From CAZUXY01 sp964624235 (lineage in GTDB: Bacteria; Spirochaetota; UBA4802; UBA5368), in contig CAZUXY010000012.1 in the NCBI GenBank assembly GCA_964624235.1, positions 1-64,000 on the forward strand: a DNA stretch of 64,000 nucleotides. The letters are read 5' to 3'. The notes beneath the pieces are model-generated. The model had not been told where the DNA came from and did no database searches. It saw only the letters and a program-made list of their open reading frames with translations. Both the position numbers and the translations under genes were made by a program. Shown piece after piece: positions 24,301 through 33,545 of this stretch (its first letter is position 1; every line of letters starts with the position of its first letter).

Positions 24301-27300
24301 ATGAACCCGATATCCATTCCTCCCCTGATCATCGCCGGGATTTCCCTTTACGTGGGGATTTCATATCTCGGGGTCTATTCCACCCTCAGGGAACACCGCT
24401 ATTATCTCACCTTCGGGATTTCCGCCGTCCTTGTGTGCGTGTATTCACTGGTCTCCGCCGGCCTCTACAGCGCCGACGGGCTTACGGGAGGGATGGTATG
24501 GCAGCGGCTCAGGATGGTGACCATCATCTTCCTGGGGATAGCGCTGTTCTGGTTCATGATCGATATGGTGCGCTATCCCGGCAGGAAACTGCCCGTTGCG
24601 TTGTCGGCCGTTATGGCCGCCGGAGGGCTGCTGATGCTTGTGGAACGGTGGGAACTCTCCCTGCGGCCCGACATACCGGCCGTGAAGAGCTTTGTACTCC
24701 CCTGGGTGGGGAACGTTACCTACTACGAGGCGGGACGCGGCGTTCTGGGCAATGTACTGAGCGTTATGGCGGTCGTGCTCTTTGCCTTCATCATCCAAAT
24801 ATCCGTACAGGCCTACCGGAAGGGGAATAAATCCGGCGCCCGGCCCTTCTTTATCGCCGTCGGGATCATGTTCTTCGGACTTTCCAACGACATCGCGGTA
24901 CACAGCGAGCTCTACCGGGGGCCCTACCTGCTGGAATACTTCTTCCTGGGGCTGCTCTTCGTAATGACAGTGCCGCTGGTTCGGATATTCACCGGCGCCG
25001 CGGAGACCAGGGCCGCCCTGGAAAAAAGCGAGGAGTTCTTCAGGGGGTTTTTCGACCTAGGGCTCATAGGCATGGCCGTCACCTCCCGTGAAAAGAACTG
25101 GATAGAAGTCAACCGCCGTTTCGCATCGATGCTGGGCTACACCCAGGAAGAACTGAAAATGATACCCTGGTCCCGGATTACCCATCCCGACGAGCTCGAA
25201 TCCGACCTCGAGGTGTACGACAGTATTATCAGGGGTGAGATCGCCCGTTACGACTCGGATAAGCGTTTCGTGCGCAAGGACGGATCCACGGTTCTGACCC
25301 ACGTCTGGCTGAGAGGGTTCAGGGGAAGCGGCGGTGTTGTGGAATACGTGATGATGCACATCCTGGATGTGACCGACGAAAAGCGCGCACGGGAAGAAAC
25401 AGAGACCTTCAGGGAGCTTTTAAACACGATTATGAAATCCTCTCCCATTCCAATCTATGCGAAAGACAGGGACGGCCGCTTCCTTTTCGTCAACCCGGCG
25501 TATACCAGGATTTTCGGATTAGCCCCGGAACAGCTGATCGCAAAGACCGGCGAGGAATGCTGGCCGGAAGGTGACGCCGCCCTGTATCGCGAGAAAGACC
25601 TTGAACTGCTGCGGACAGACGACATCCAGAGCTTCGAGCACCGAGTCAGGACCTCGTCAGGTAAACACATAGACATGGTGTTTACACGCGCATGTTTTCA
25701 CGACGTAAACGGCGGCATCGCCGGGATTGTAGGCACCATCGCGGACGTTACAGACATAAAAAGGATCCAGGAAGCCCTCAGGGAGAACGAACGCGCCCTG
25801 TCGGATATCATCCAGGGATTCCCGACAGCGGCGTTCGTAATAAACACAAATCACAAGGTCATCCACTGGAACAGGGCGCTGGAACTGCTCAGCGGCATCC
25901 CGGCCGGCGATATTATCGGGACCGGAGCACACTGGAAGGCCTTCTACAGCCACGAACGTCCCTGCATGGCCGATCTTATCGTCGATGATAATGCCGCGGC
26001 GGTGGCCACATGGTATGCGGGAAAGGTTTCCGACCCCGGAAAGCCGGACGGCGCTCTTGAGGCGGTGGATTTCTTTCCCGATCTGGGTGACACCGGGAAA
26101 TGGCTCAGGTTCTCGGCAACGGCGATAAGGAATCATGAGGGAAAGCTTTCGGGGGCGATCGAAACACTGGAAGACATTACCGCACGAGTCATCGCCGAAA
26201 GAGAGCTTTCCAGAAGCGAACGGCGGTTCAGTGATCTGGTCAGAAACCTGCCGGTGGGGGTCTTCCGTACCACCTATGAACACCCGGGAAGGTTCCTTAT
26301 GATCAATGACGCCATCGTACGGCTATACGGGTATGACTCAATAGAAGACTTCATGAGCATCAATGTCGCCGATGTATACTACTACGCCGATGAACGCCGC
26401 GAATTCACGAAAAAGATCGTTTCCAGGGGAATGGCGGTAAACGAACATATCCGCTTCAGGAAAAAAGACGGGTCACAGCTCTGGGGCTCGATAACGGTGC
26501 AGGCGGTACGGAACGAGAAAGGCGAAATCCTCTATTTCGACGGAGTCGTCGAGGACATCACCGAACTGGTACAGGCCCAGGACAATATCCGCGAGAGCGA
26601 GGAGAAATACCGGACCCTTATTCAGAACATCGGCGATGCGGTATTCTCCACCAACAGGGACGGCGTCCTGGATTTCATAAGCCCTTCAATCGAAACGATC
26701 ATCGGCATTAAAGTGGAAAACGTCGTCGGCCGGCATTTTTCCGTATTCACCCATCCTGATGATTCAGAAAAGGTAAGAACGTCCTTCGTTAAACCGGGAA
26801 ACGGCACGCACAGCAGTATCGAATACCGTCTGACCAAGGGTGACGGAGGGTATCGCTGGGTGAGCAGTTCCAGCATCATGTTGTATAAAGACGGGCGTTT
26901 TGCGGGAATCATGGGGGTCATCAACGATATCCATCCCCGCAAAGAAGCCGAGGAGCGGCTCCGCGAAAGCGAGGAACGCCTGAGCCTGGCCCTCAGGGGG
27001 GCCGACCTGGGGACATGGGACTGGGACACCGTCACCGGAAAAGTCATCTTCAACGAACGCTATGCTTCGGCGCTGGGTTATCGCCTGGATGAACTTGCGC
27101 CCGACCTGTCAACCTGGGAAAAGCTGCTGCACCCTGATGACGTCGCGCAAGTGCTGCGTATACTCATCGACCACATGGAGGGCCGGATCCCCTTTTACGA
27201 AGCCGAATACCGCCTGCGATGCAAGGACGGCGGCTGGAAGTGGATACTGGACCGCGGCATGGTGACAAACCGGGATGCCGGGGGCCGTCCCCTCAGGGCG

Positions 27301-28878
27301 GCTGGCATCCATCAGGACATTGAAGAGAAAAAAAGAATACTGGAAGAGTTGAGGATATCCAAGGAGACCTATCAATTGCTGGTGGACAACGCAAAAGACG
27401 TGATCTTCATCATTCAGGACGGCATAATCAAATACTCCAACCCGAGGATATTTGACATCCTTGGATACACCAAAGAAGAAATATGCGGTAAGTCCTTCCT
27501 TCCCTTTATCCATCCTGACGACCATACCCTGATCATCGATCTCTACCGGAAGAATCTTTCTGGTGAGACCTTTCCCGGTTTGTATGACTTCAGGGTACTC
27601 GTTCCTGGCGCCGAGATCAGGTGGGTAAGTATTAACGGCGCCCGCATCACCTGGGAGAACCGGGACGCCATGCTGTATTTCCTGAGGGACATCACCGAAC
27701 GGAAAAAAATCGAGGAGGAGATCAGGCATCTGAGGAACCTGTTTAAAAACGTAATCGACTCGATGCCCTCGGTAATCATCAGCGTGGATACGGAGGGCAC
27801 GGTCACCGAGTGGAACAGGGGCGCCGAAATCAAGACCGGCATATCCCACGACAACGCCCGGGGAAGGCTCTTTGCCGAGCTCATCCCGAGATTCGCCGGC
27901 GAACTGGAACGTGTACGTACGGCCATCCACATGAAAAGAGTGCAGATGATCCCCAAGAAACCCTTCAGCGCCGACGGCGAGACACGCTTCGAGGACATTA
28001 CGGTTTACCCTCTCATAGCCGACGGTGTGGAGGGGGCCGTCATCAGGATCGACGATGTTACAGAGCGCGTACGGATAGAGGAAATGATGGTGCAGTCGGA
28101 GAAGATGCTCTCGGTCGGGGGTCTGGCGGCAGGCATGGCGCATGAAATAAACAACCCGCTCGCAGGGATTATGCAGAACGCCTCGGTGGTACTGCGCCGC
28201 ATGACCGAAGACCTGCCCCCCAATATCAGGGCCGCCGAAGACAGCGGCACCAGCATGGAAACGATCCGCTCCTTCATGAAGAAGCGTGATATCATCAGAA
28301 TGCTCAACAGTATACAGGAGTCGGGGATGCGCGCCGCCCAGATCGTTCAGGACATGCTCACCTTCAGCCGCAAGAGCGACTCCAGTGTTTCCAGCCACGA
28401 TCTGTCAGAACTTATGGAGAGCACGGTAAAGCTTGCGTCCAAAGATTATGACCTGAAGAAAAAATATGATTTCCGCAACATCGAAATAGTACGGGAATAC
28501 GACCCTTCGACCCCGAAGGTGCCCTGCGAAAGCGGCAAGATACAGCAGGTTTTCCTCAACATTCTTAAAAACGGCGCGGAGGCCATGAAGGAGGATATCG
28601 GGGAAAACATGAAGCCCCGTTTCATCCTCAGGATACGGCCCGACGACTCCATGGTGAGGGTGGAGATAGAAGACAACGGCCCGGGAATGACCGAGGAAAT
28701 AAGAAAGCGGGTCTTCGAGCCTTTCTACACCACCAAGGGAGTGGGCATCGGCACAGGCCTGGGCCTCTCGGTGTCGTATTTCATCATCACGGAAAGCCAT
28801 CAGGGAGCCCTCTCGGTGGAATCCGAACCCGGCAGAGGGGCGCGGTTCATCATTCTACTCCCGGTCAAAAGGAGATAA
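24301..28878 (+). CDS. giant 7TM-N-terminal, eight-PAS sensor histidine kinase
   Basis: 1,525 residues. The N-terminus has about seven hydrophobic segments (8-240), a 7TM-type sensor head. Eight PAS-like repeats follow, starting near residues 244, 368, 500, 641, 768, 890, 1021 and 1145; several carry the typical PAC endings such as VTDEKRAREET or DITERKKIEEE. The transmitter has the phosphoacceptor GMAHEINNPLAGIM (His1281), an N box QVFLNILKNGAEAM, G1 EDNGPGMTEE and G2 GTGLGLSVSYF. There is no attached receiver; the gene is followed after 5 bp by a stand-alone receiver and then a hybrid kinase. It starts 2 bp after the P460-like gene, so the four form one signalling operon. Confidence 0.95.
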   Translation: MNPISIPPLIIAGISLYVGISYLGVYSTLREHRYYLTFGISAVLVCVYSLVSAGLYSADGLTGGMVWQRLRMVTIIFLGIALFWFMIDMVRYPGRKLPVALSAVMAAGGLLMLVERWELSLRPDIPAVKSFVLPWVGNVTYYEAGRGVLGNVLSVMAVVLFAFIIQISVQAYRKGNKSGARPFFIAVGIMFFGLSNDIAVHSELYRGPYLLEYFFLGLLFVMTVPLVRIFTGAAETRAALEKSEEFFRGFFDLGLIGMAVTSREKNWIEVNRRFASMLGYTQEELKMIPWSRITHPDELESDLEVYDSIIRGEIARYDSDKRFVRKDGSTVLTHVWLRGFRGSGGVVEYVMMHILDVTDEKRAREETETFRELLNTIMKSSPIPIYAKDRDGRFLFVNPAYTRIFGLAPEQLIAKTGEECWPEGDAALYREKDLELLRTDDIQSFEHRVRTSSGKHIDMVFTRACFHDVNGGIAGIVGTIADVTDIKRIQEALRENERALSDIIQGFPTAAFVINTNHKVIHWNRALELLSGIPAGDIIGTGAHWKAFYSHERPCMADLIVDDNAAAVATWYAGKVSDPGKPDGALEAVDFFPDLGDTGKWLRFSATAIRNHEGKLSGAIETLEDITARVIAERELSRSERRFSDLVRNLPVGVFRTTYEHPGRFLMINDAIVRLYGYDSIEDFMSINVADVYYYADERREFTKKIVSRGMAVNEHIRFRKKDGSQLWGSITVQAVRNEKGEILYFDGVVEDITELVQAQDNIRESEEKYRTLIQNIGDAVFSTNRDGVLDFISPSIETIIGIKVENVVGRHFSVFTHPDDSEKVRTSFVKPGNGTHSSIEYRLTKGDGGYRWVSSSSIMLYKDGRFAGIMGVINDIHPRKEAEERLRESEERLSLALRGADLGTWDWDTVTGKVIFNERYASALGYRLDELAPDLSTWEKLLHPDDVAQVLRILIDHMEGRIPFYEAEYRLRCKDGGWKWILDRGMVTNRDAGGRPLRAAGIHQDIEEKKRILEELRISKETYQLLVDNAKDVIFIIQDGIIKYSNPRIFDILGYTKEEICGKSFLPFIHPDDHTLIIDLYRKNLSGETFPGLYDFRVLVPGAEIRWVSINGARITWENRDAMLYFLRDITERKKIEEEIRHLRNLFKNVIDSMPSVIISVDTEGTVTEWNRGAEIKTGISHDNARGRLFAELIPRFAGELERVRTAIHMKRVQMIPKKPFSADGETRFEDITVYPLIADGVEGAVIRIDDVTERVRIEEMMVQSEKMLSVGGLAAGMAHEINNPLAGIMQNASVVLRRMTEDLPPNIRAAEDSGTSMETIRSFMKKRDIIRMLNSIQESGMRAAQIVQDMLTFSRKSDSSVSSHDLSELMESTVKLASKDYDLKKKYDFRNIEIVREYDPSTPKVPCESGKIQQVFLNILKNGAEAMKEDIGENMKPRFILRIRPDDSMVRVEIEDNGPGMTEEIRKRVFEPFYTTKGVGIGTGLGLSVSYFIITESHQGALSVESEPGRGARFIILLPVKRR

Positions 28879-28883
28879 CGTCA

Positions 28884-29264
28884 ATGGAACGGATAATCAA
28901 GGTCTGCATACTGGAAGATGAAGAGGTAATACGGGAGAGCCTGGCGGCGTATCTCGACGACCTCGGTCTCACGGTTTGCACGTCGGAGACCGCCGAAGAC
29001 GCGCTTGAGGTCATTCGTCTCCAGGAGATCGACATCGCGGTGGTGGACCTGAGGCTCCCGGGAACTGGCGGCGATGTTTTCATAGAAAAGGCCCACGAAC
29101 TGAAGCAAAACATGAAGTTCATAATCTATACGGGATCGCCTCCGGACGAGATCCCCGAATATATAATGAACATGCCCTGCGTATCTTCGAATATATTCTA
29201 CAAACCGGTGTACGAACTCAGGTACATCTATGAAGAGATAATCAGGATCGCACCGACCGGGTAA
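28884..29264 (+). CDS. single-domain response regulator (receiver)
   Basis: 126 residues covering one receiver domain and nothing else. The acidic pair is in ILEDEEVI, the phosphoacceptor is Asp55 in VVDLRLPGTGG, the conserved Thr is in IIYTGSP and the Lys is in IFYKPVYEL. Without an output domain it most likely acts as a phosphorelay intermediate or by binding a partner. It sits 5 bp downstream of the multi-PAS kinase and 4 bp upstream of the hybrid kinase, so it may carry phosphate between them. Confidence 0.93.
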   Translation: MERIIKVCILEDEEVIRESLAAYLDDLGLTVCTSETAEDALEVIRLQEIDIAVVDLRLPGTGGDVFIEKAHELKQNMKFIIYTGSPPDEIPEYIMNMPCVSSNIFYKPVYELRYIYEEIIRIAPTG

Positions 29265-29268
29265 TCCG

Positions 29269-31785
29269 ATGGCTAACGTATCGCCGCGTTATAAAATACT
29301 TACCATAGAAGACGACGATTCCGTACGCATGAGCATCGCGGCGTACCTGGAGGACAGCGGCTACGAGGTACTGGAAGCGGCGGACGGCGACCGCGGCCTC
29401 GATATGTTTCACCGCGGGAAACCAGACCTGGTGCTGGCCGACATACGCATGCCGGGCATCGACGGGCTGGATATATTATCACGCATTACCGCCGAAAGTC
29501 CCGAGACACCGGTGATCATCGTGTCCGGTGCGGGTCTGGTCAGCCACGCGGTTGAAGCGCTGCGCAGGGGCGCCTGGGATTATATTCTGAAACCGGTTTC
29601 AGACATGTCGACCCTCGGTCACGCCGTCGACAAAGCGCTGGAACGCGCCCGTCTGAAAAAGGAAAACCGTGAGTATCGCGAACAACTGGAAGAACTGGTG
29701 GCCCGGAGGACCAGGGAACTGGAAGAGAGCAATGAAAAGCTGAAAAGCCTGAACCTGCGTCTGCACGACATCGTCCGCATTACCCGCAGACTTTCGGGCA
29801 TCAACAGGCTGGAATCCTTCGCCCAGGAACTGCTGAGTGATTTCAGTACCGGGGTCAATGCGGACGGCGGCAGCTTCTATCTGGTTGAAACCGCCGGGTT
29901 AAGGCTCGTGTACTCGATCGATCCCGGCCATGCCGCTCCCTTCATCCCCTTCCCTCTCACCGAGGGCTCCGTCTTCAGGCGTGTCATCGGATCGGGGAAA
30001 GCGCTCCTGCTGGACAATATAGAGGAAAGCGGTGAAATTTTACCCAGCGGCTGGCCGTCGTACCGTAACGGGTCGGTACTTACACTTCCAGTCGCCGATG
30101 AACAGGGGAACGTCGCCGGAATCATCTCGCTGCACAGCAAAGGACCCCCGCCCTTCACCGAACAGGACGTCGAGATAGGAAGTATACTGGCATATTATAT
30201 TTCAGAGGCGTTAAGGGCCGTAAAGGCCTCAGAGGCGCTGATAAAAAGCGAGGAGAAATACCGTACCTTCATCGAAACCGCTTCAGAGGGTTACTGGCTT
30301 GTCGATACGGAGGGCCGCATCCTCGACGTCAACAAGTCGATATGCGACATGCTGGGATACCGCCGGGAAGAGATGACCGGAACCCTCTGTGCCGATTATT
30401 TCGACGGAGATGAAGGAACACCGGCCGGGGGGACATTGCCGGAATCCCTCCCCGGCCAGGGACACAGGGAAACGGTAATGAGGCACAGGCTGGGGAACAC
30501 CGTCCATGTGCTGGTGGGCACCACCCCCCTGAATGACGCGGGGAATATCGGGGCCGTGTCTTTTTCCCTGATAACCAACATCACCGAACTGAAAGAAGCC
30601 GAGAAGGAATGGGAAAAACTCCAGAGCCAGCTCTTCCAGTCACAGAAGATGGAGGCCATAGGAACGCTGGCCGGAGGTATCGCCCATGATTTCAACAACC
30701 TGCTCACCGTGATCAACGGCACCGCCCAGCTGATGCAGATGAAGTCTGAAAGCGGGAACCCTTTCGAAGAGGATATAAATGAGATCCTCAGGGCCGGAGA
30801 GAAGGCGTTCCTGCTTACACGACAGCTTCTGACCTTCAGCAGAAAGCAGATCGCCACACCCGTCAGGGTGGACCTGAATTCCATTATACGAGGTTCCCGC
30901 AATATGTACAGAAGGCTCATAGGGGAAGATGTGCGGATCGACCTGTCGCTGCATCCCGACGACCTGATCATAGACGCGGACCCGGTCCAGGTGGAACAGA
31001 TACTCCTTAACCTGCTGGTCAACGCCCGGGACGCGCTCTACGAACAGAAGTCAGCGGGAAAGCCCATGCTGATCACCATAGAAACAGGAAGGACCCGGCA
31101 GGACCGGGAGCACGACACTTCCCACACGGGACTTTCGGAAGGGGAATACGCGGTGCTGAAGGTGAGTGATACCGGCAAAGGCATGCCCGAAGAGGTGATG
31201 ACTAAAATCTTCGAACCGTTTTTCACCACTAAAACCTCGGGAAAGGGCACGGGTCTGGGCCTTTCGACAGTCTACGGGATCGTCAGACAAAACGGCGGTT
31301 CCATACGTGTCGAAAGCAGCCCCGGCCATGGAAGCGCTTTTACCCTCCTCTGGCCCCTGTCGCAAAGAAAGGCGGGAACAGAGGTGTATACACCGCCGGT
31401 GTCCGTCAGACCCGGGGGAAAGGAACGGATACTTCTGGTGGAAGACGACCAGGGAGTGGCAATATTCACCCGCAGGGTCCTCGAGTCGCGGGGCTACAGG
31501 GTCATCTGGTGCAAAAACGGGAGTGAGGCCTTTGAACTGCTGACAAGCGGGAGAGAGCATCTCGATCTTATGGTCACCGATATCGTAATGCCCGAGATGA
31601 GCGGGACCGAACTGGTACAAAAAGCGGCCGCGACCGGCTGCCGGTTACCGGTTATGTATATTACCGGCTACGGCGATGAATACCTGGCCGGAATCGACCG
31701 GAAAAGTCTCAATCTGATTTACAAACCGTTCACCATCGACACGCTTCTCGAAACGGTGAGAAGGGTACTGGACGGCGGCCAATGA
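29269..31785 (+). CDS. hybrid sensor kinase REC-GAF-PAS-HisKA-HATPase-REC
   Basis: 838 residues with six recognisable domains in order: receiver 1 (about 5-125, Asp58 in VLADIRMPG), a coiled coil (about 130-165), GAF (about 170-315), PAS (about 325-445), HisKA with GIAHDFNNLLTVI (His473), HATPase with LLNLLVNARDAL, VSDTGKGMPEE and GTGLGLSTVYGI, and receiver 2 (Asp771 in VTDIVMPEMSG). No transmembrane segment is seen, so it is cytosolic. Input can arrive through receiver 1 (probably from the upstream kinase), while GAF and PAS may bind small molecules. The output of receiver 2 needs a histidine phosphotransfer protein, which is not in the window. Confidence 0.95.
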   Translation: MANVSPRYKILTIEDDDSVRMSIAAYLEDSGYEVLEAADGDRGLDMFHRGKPDLVLADIRMPGIDGLDILSRITAESPETPVIIVSGAGLVSHAVEALRRGAWDYILKPVSDMSTLGHAVDKALERARLKKENREYREQLEELVARRTRELEESNEKLKSLNLRLHDIVRITRRLSGINRLESFAQELLSDFSTGVNADGGSFYLVETAGLRLVYSIDPGHAAPFIPFPLTEGSVFRRVIGSGKALLLDNIEESGEILPSGWPSYRNGSVLTLPVADEQGNVAGIISLHSKGPPPFTEQDVEIGSILAYYISEALRAVKASEALIKSEEKYRTFIETASEGYWLVDTEGRILDVNKSICDMLGYRREEMTGTLCADYFDGDEGTPAGGTLPESLPGQGHRETVMRHRLGNTVHVLVGTTPLNDAGNIGAVSFSLITNITELKEAEKEWEKLQSQLFQSQKMEAIGTLAGGIAHDFNNLLTVINGTAQLMQMKSESGNPFEEDINEILRAGEKAFLLTRQLLTFSRKQIATPVRVDLNSIIRGSRNMYRRLIGEDVRIDLSLHPDDLIIDADPVQVEQILLNLLVNARDALYEQKSAGKPMLITIETGRTRQDREHDTSHTGLSEGEYAVLKVSDTGKGMPEEVMTKIFEPFFTTKTSGKGTGLGLSTVYGIVRQNGGSIRVESSPGHGSAFTLLWPLSQRKAGTEVYTPPVSVRPGGKERILLVEDDQGVAIFTRRVLESRGYRVIWCKNGSEAFELLTSGREHLDLMVTDIVMPEMSGTELVQKAAATGCRLPVMYITGYGDEYLAGIDRKSLNLIYKPFTIDTLLETVRRVLDGGQ

Positions 31786-31878
31786 CTTCGTTGGACGGAA
31801 CCGGCGCCTGCACTCCCGTTTCCCGCACCGCACAGCGCCGCCCTGACCGGACACGGCCCGATAGCTTCCATCAGTAGA

Positions 31879-31930
31879 TCACTCGTACCTCAGCGATTCG
31901 ATGGGATTCAGCTTGGCCGCCTGCACCGCC
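31879..31930 (-). pseudogene. remnant: C-terminal tail of a MacB-type permease
   Basis: Read on the minus strand this short stretch encodes AVQAAKLNPIESLRYE and a stop, which matches the C-terminal AVQAAKLDPIEALRYE of the intact MacB protein at 35851-37818. The match ends abruptly upstream. So it is the leftover end of a second macB copy. Confidence 0.75.
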
Positions 31931-31998
31931 CATTCGCGGGGCGCCCGTTCTACTTGTACTATAATAGATATCGGCCCAGATCGACTCCATCTTCCCGT

Positions 31999-32677
31999 TC
32001 ACTCAGGGCTCAGCAGCGTGGGTCCGTGAATCTCCAGGAGCCGGCGGTTCCCCTGGTCGAAGACCATCTGGTTGGGGTCGATCAGGAAACCCGGCAGAAA
32101 GCTGTCGATTTTCATCTCCACTACCATGATACCGGGACGATTATAGGATGACGAACGGAGCCTTCGCAGGGAAAAGGACGCGATCATCTGCCGGTACATA
32201 ACGGGGATGAAAAACGGCACCTTTTCCCCGCTCCCGAGCTTCTCCCAGTTGTCCCGGGCGATATACTGCAGGGGGGGGCCACCACCAGATTGTGTCCGTA
32301 TTCCCGGGCTCCTTTCTTTTCTACCCCTTCCCGCACAAGGCGGCACCCGCATTTGATCTGGTAGAATCGCAGGTCATACGGGGCGAATTCCCCTTATTTC
32401 CCGAGCACTTCCCCGACGGCCGCTAGTGTGCCGTCGGGGAGCGTCTAGACATGGCGGAGGATTTCCTCGTCACCTTTCTTTACGATTTCGTTATACAGCC
32501 TGAAGATGAACTGCCGGGGGCTTGAGCCCTGCAGGTAAAACTCGGCGGTGAACAGCTTTTCGGCGAATCCAGCCCGTTGCATGAAAAATGAGAGTGCCGA
32601 TGCCGTTACAACGACGACGGCTGCCAGAGAGAGCAGCATACGGTGGAAATTGTGGGGTGCCGATGTTCCTTTATCAT
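31999..32677 (-). pseudogene. decayed membrane-anchored/exported protein with two stops and a frameshift
   Basis: Reassembled on the minus strand it reads a hydrophobic start (MLLSLAAVVVVTASALSFF) and KLFTAEFYLQGSSPRQFIF, then meets a TAG at 32445-32447, continues LPDGTLAAVGEVLGK to a TAA at 32394-32396, continues GEFAPYDLRFYQIKC, shifts frame in a run of eight G at 32271-32278, and ends with IDSFLPGFLIDPNQMVFDQG and a stop at 31999. A strong ribosome site before an ATG at 32677 is in yet another frame. The protein family is not recognised. Multiple independent lesions indicate a dead gene rather than one sequencing error. Confidence 0.75.
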
Positions 32678-32932
32678 GGTCTCCCTCCGTAAAGGAATGG
32701 TTTGCCACAACAGGTCTGCGAATCGGTATCAGTCTCGAATGCATTATTTCATTAAATGAAATTATACAGTGAAAATCAACTCCGGGAGGTCTAAGGGGGA
32801 GTTTTATGAAAAAAAGGAAAAGGGTGTAAATGCAGATCGTTCATCTGATTCTGGATGAAAAAACTCTTCCTGCTTCAAACCAACTCCCCAAAAGGGCTGC
32901 TTGAGTGCACCATCGCATTATGCAATAACTTC

Positions 32933-32960
32933 TTGCATTTTAAATTCATGACTGTATTAT
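32933..32960 (+). promoter_or_regulatory. sigma70-type promoter for the second TlpA-like gene
   Basis: TTGCAT (32933-32938) and TATTAT (32955-32960) are spaced by 16 bp, with the gene starting at 32985. It marks the boundary between the pseudogene region and the intact module. Confidence 0.5.
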
Positions 32961-32984
32961 TGGACTTAAAAAGAGGCAGCTTTT

Positions 32985-33500
32985 ATGCATGCTACTACGC
33001 GTTTGCTGAAATTCCTCACCATATTACCCATGCTCCTGTCGGCAACCCTGTTATCCGGTTTAAACCCGCTTCATTCCCTAAACAGAAAAGCCGAAGACTT
33101 CGTTTTCTACAGCATAGGCGGCAAAAGGGCCGTCTTCTATGAAATTCTGCAGACCCTGCCAAAAGACGGAGTTCTCCTGGTCAACTTCACATCGATCTAC
33201 TGCAAGCCCTGCCGCAAAGAGATACCACAGCTCGTCAGGATCGTTGCAAACGCACCCGCACGGGCGAGGCTCGCCTGCGTGTACGCCGAGAGCGCACAAC
33301 AGGTGCGGCCGCACGCAACCGAACTCGGTATACTTGACAAAACCTATGTAGACCCGTTCGGCAACGTACAGAAGCTCTACGAGGTAAAAACGATACCGGT
33401 CACCTTCATCGTGGCGAAGGACCGGACCGTCATAGGCCGCTTCGACGGATACACTGACGAACACATAAAAAACATCGAGCGAATCGTATTGACAAAATAG
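32985..33500 (+). CDS. TlpA-like periplasmic thioredoxin (module 2)
   Basis: 171 residues with a signal-like hydrophobic N-terminus (about 8-26) and a thioredoxin fold: VLLVNFTSIYCKPCRKEIPQ has the active site (Cys73, Cys76), and KTIPVTFIVAKDRTVIGRFDG contains the cis-proline loop. It resembles the protein at 3416-3952 in size, domain layout and in being followed by a CsgG-like secreted protein, though overall identity is modest. AAGAGG lies before the ATG. Expected role: thiol-disulfide exchange on exported proteins, with the downstream protein a likely substrate. Confidence 0.85.
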   Translation: MHATTRLLKFLTILPMLLSATLLSGLNPLHSLNRKAEDFVFYSIGGKRAVFYEILQTLPKDGVLLVNFTSIYCKPCRKEIPQLVRIVANAPARARLACVYAESAQQVRPHATELGILDKTYVDPFGNVQKLYEVKTIPVTFIVAKDRTVIGRFDGYTDEHIKNIERIVLTK

Positions 33501-33545
33501 TGCCATGCGCTCGGTGCGTGGCAACCACTATCTGAGAGGGAACGT

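Noticed and set aside
27109..28398. 429-codon frame antisense to the PAS kinase
   Set aside because: Opposite strand has well-formed PAS and kinase domains; no signal or ribosome site for this one.
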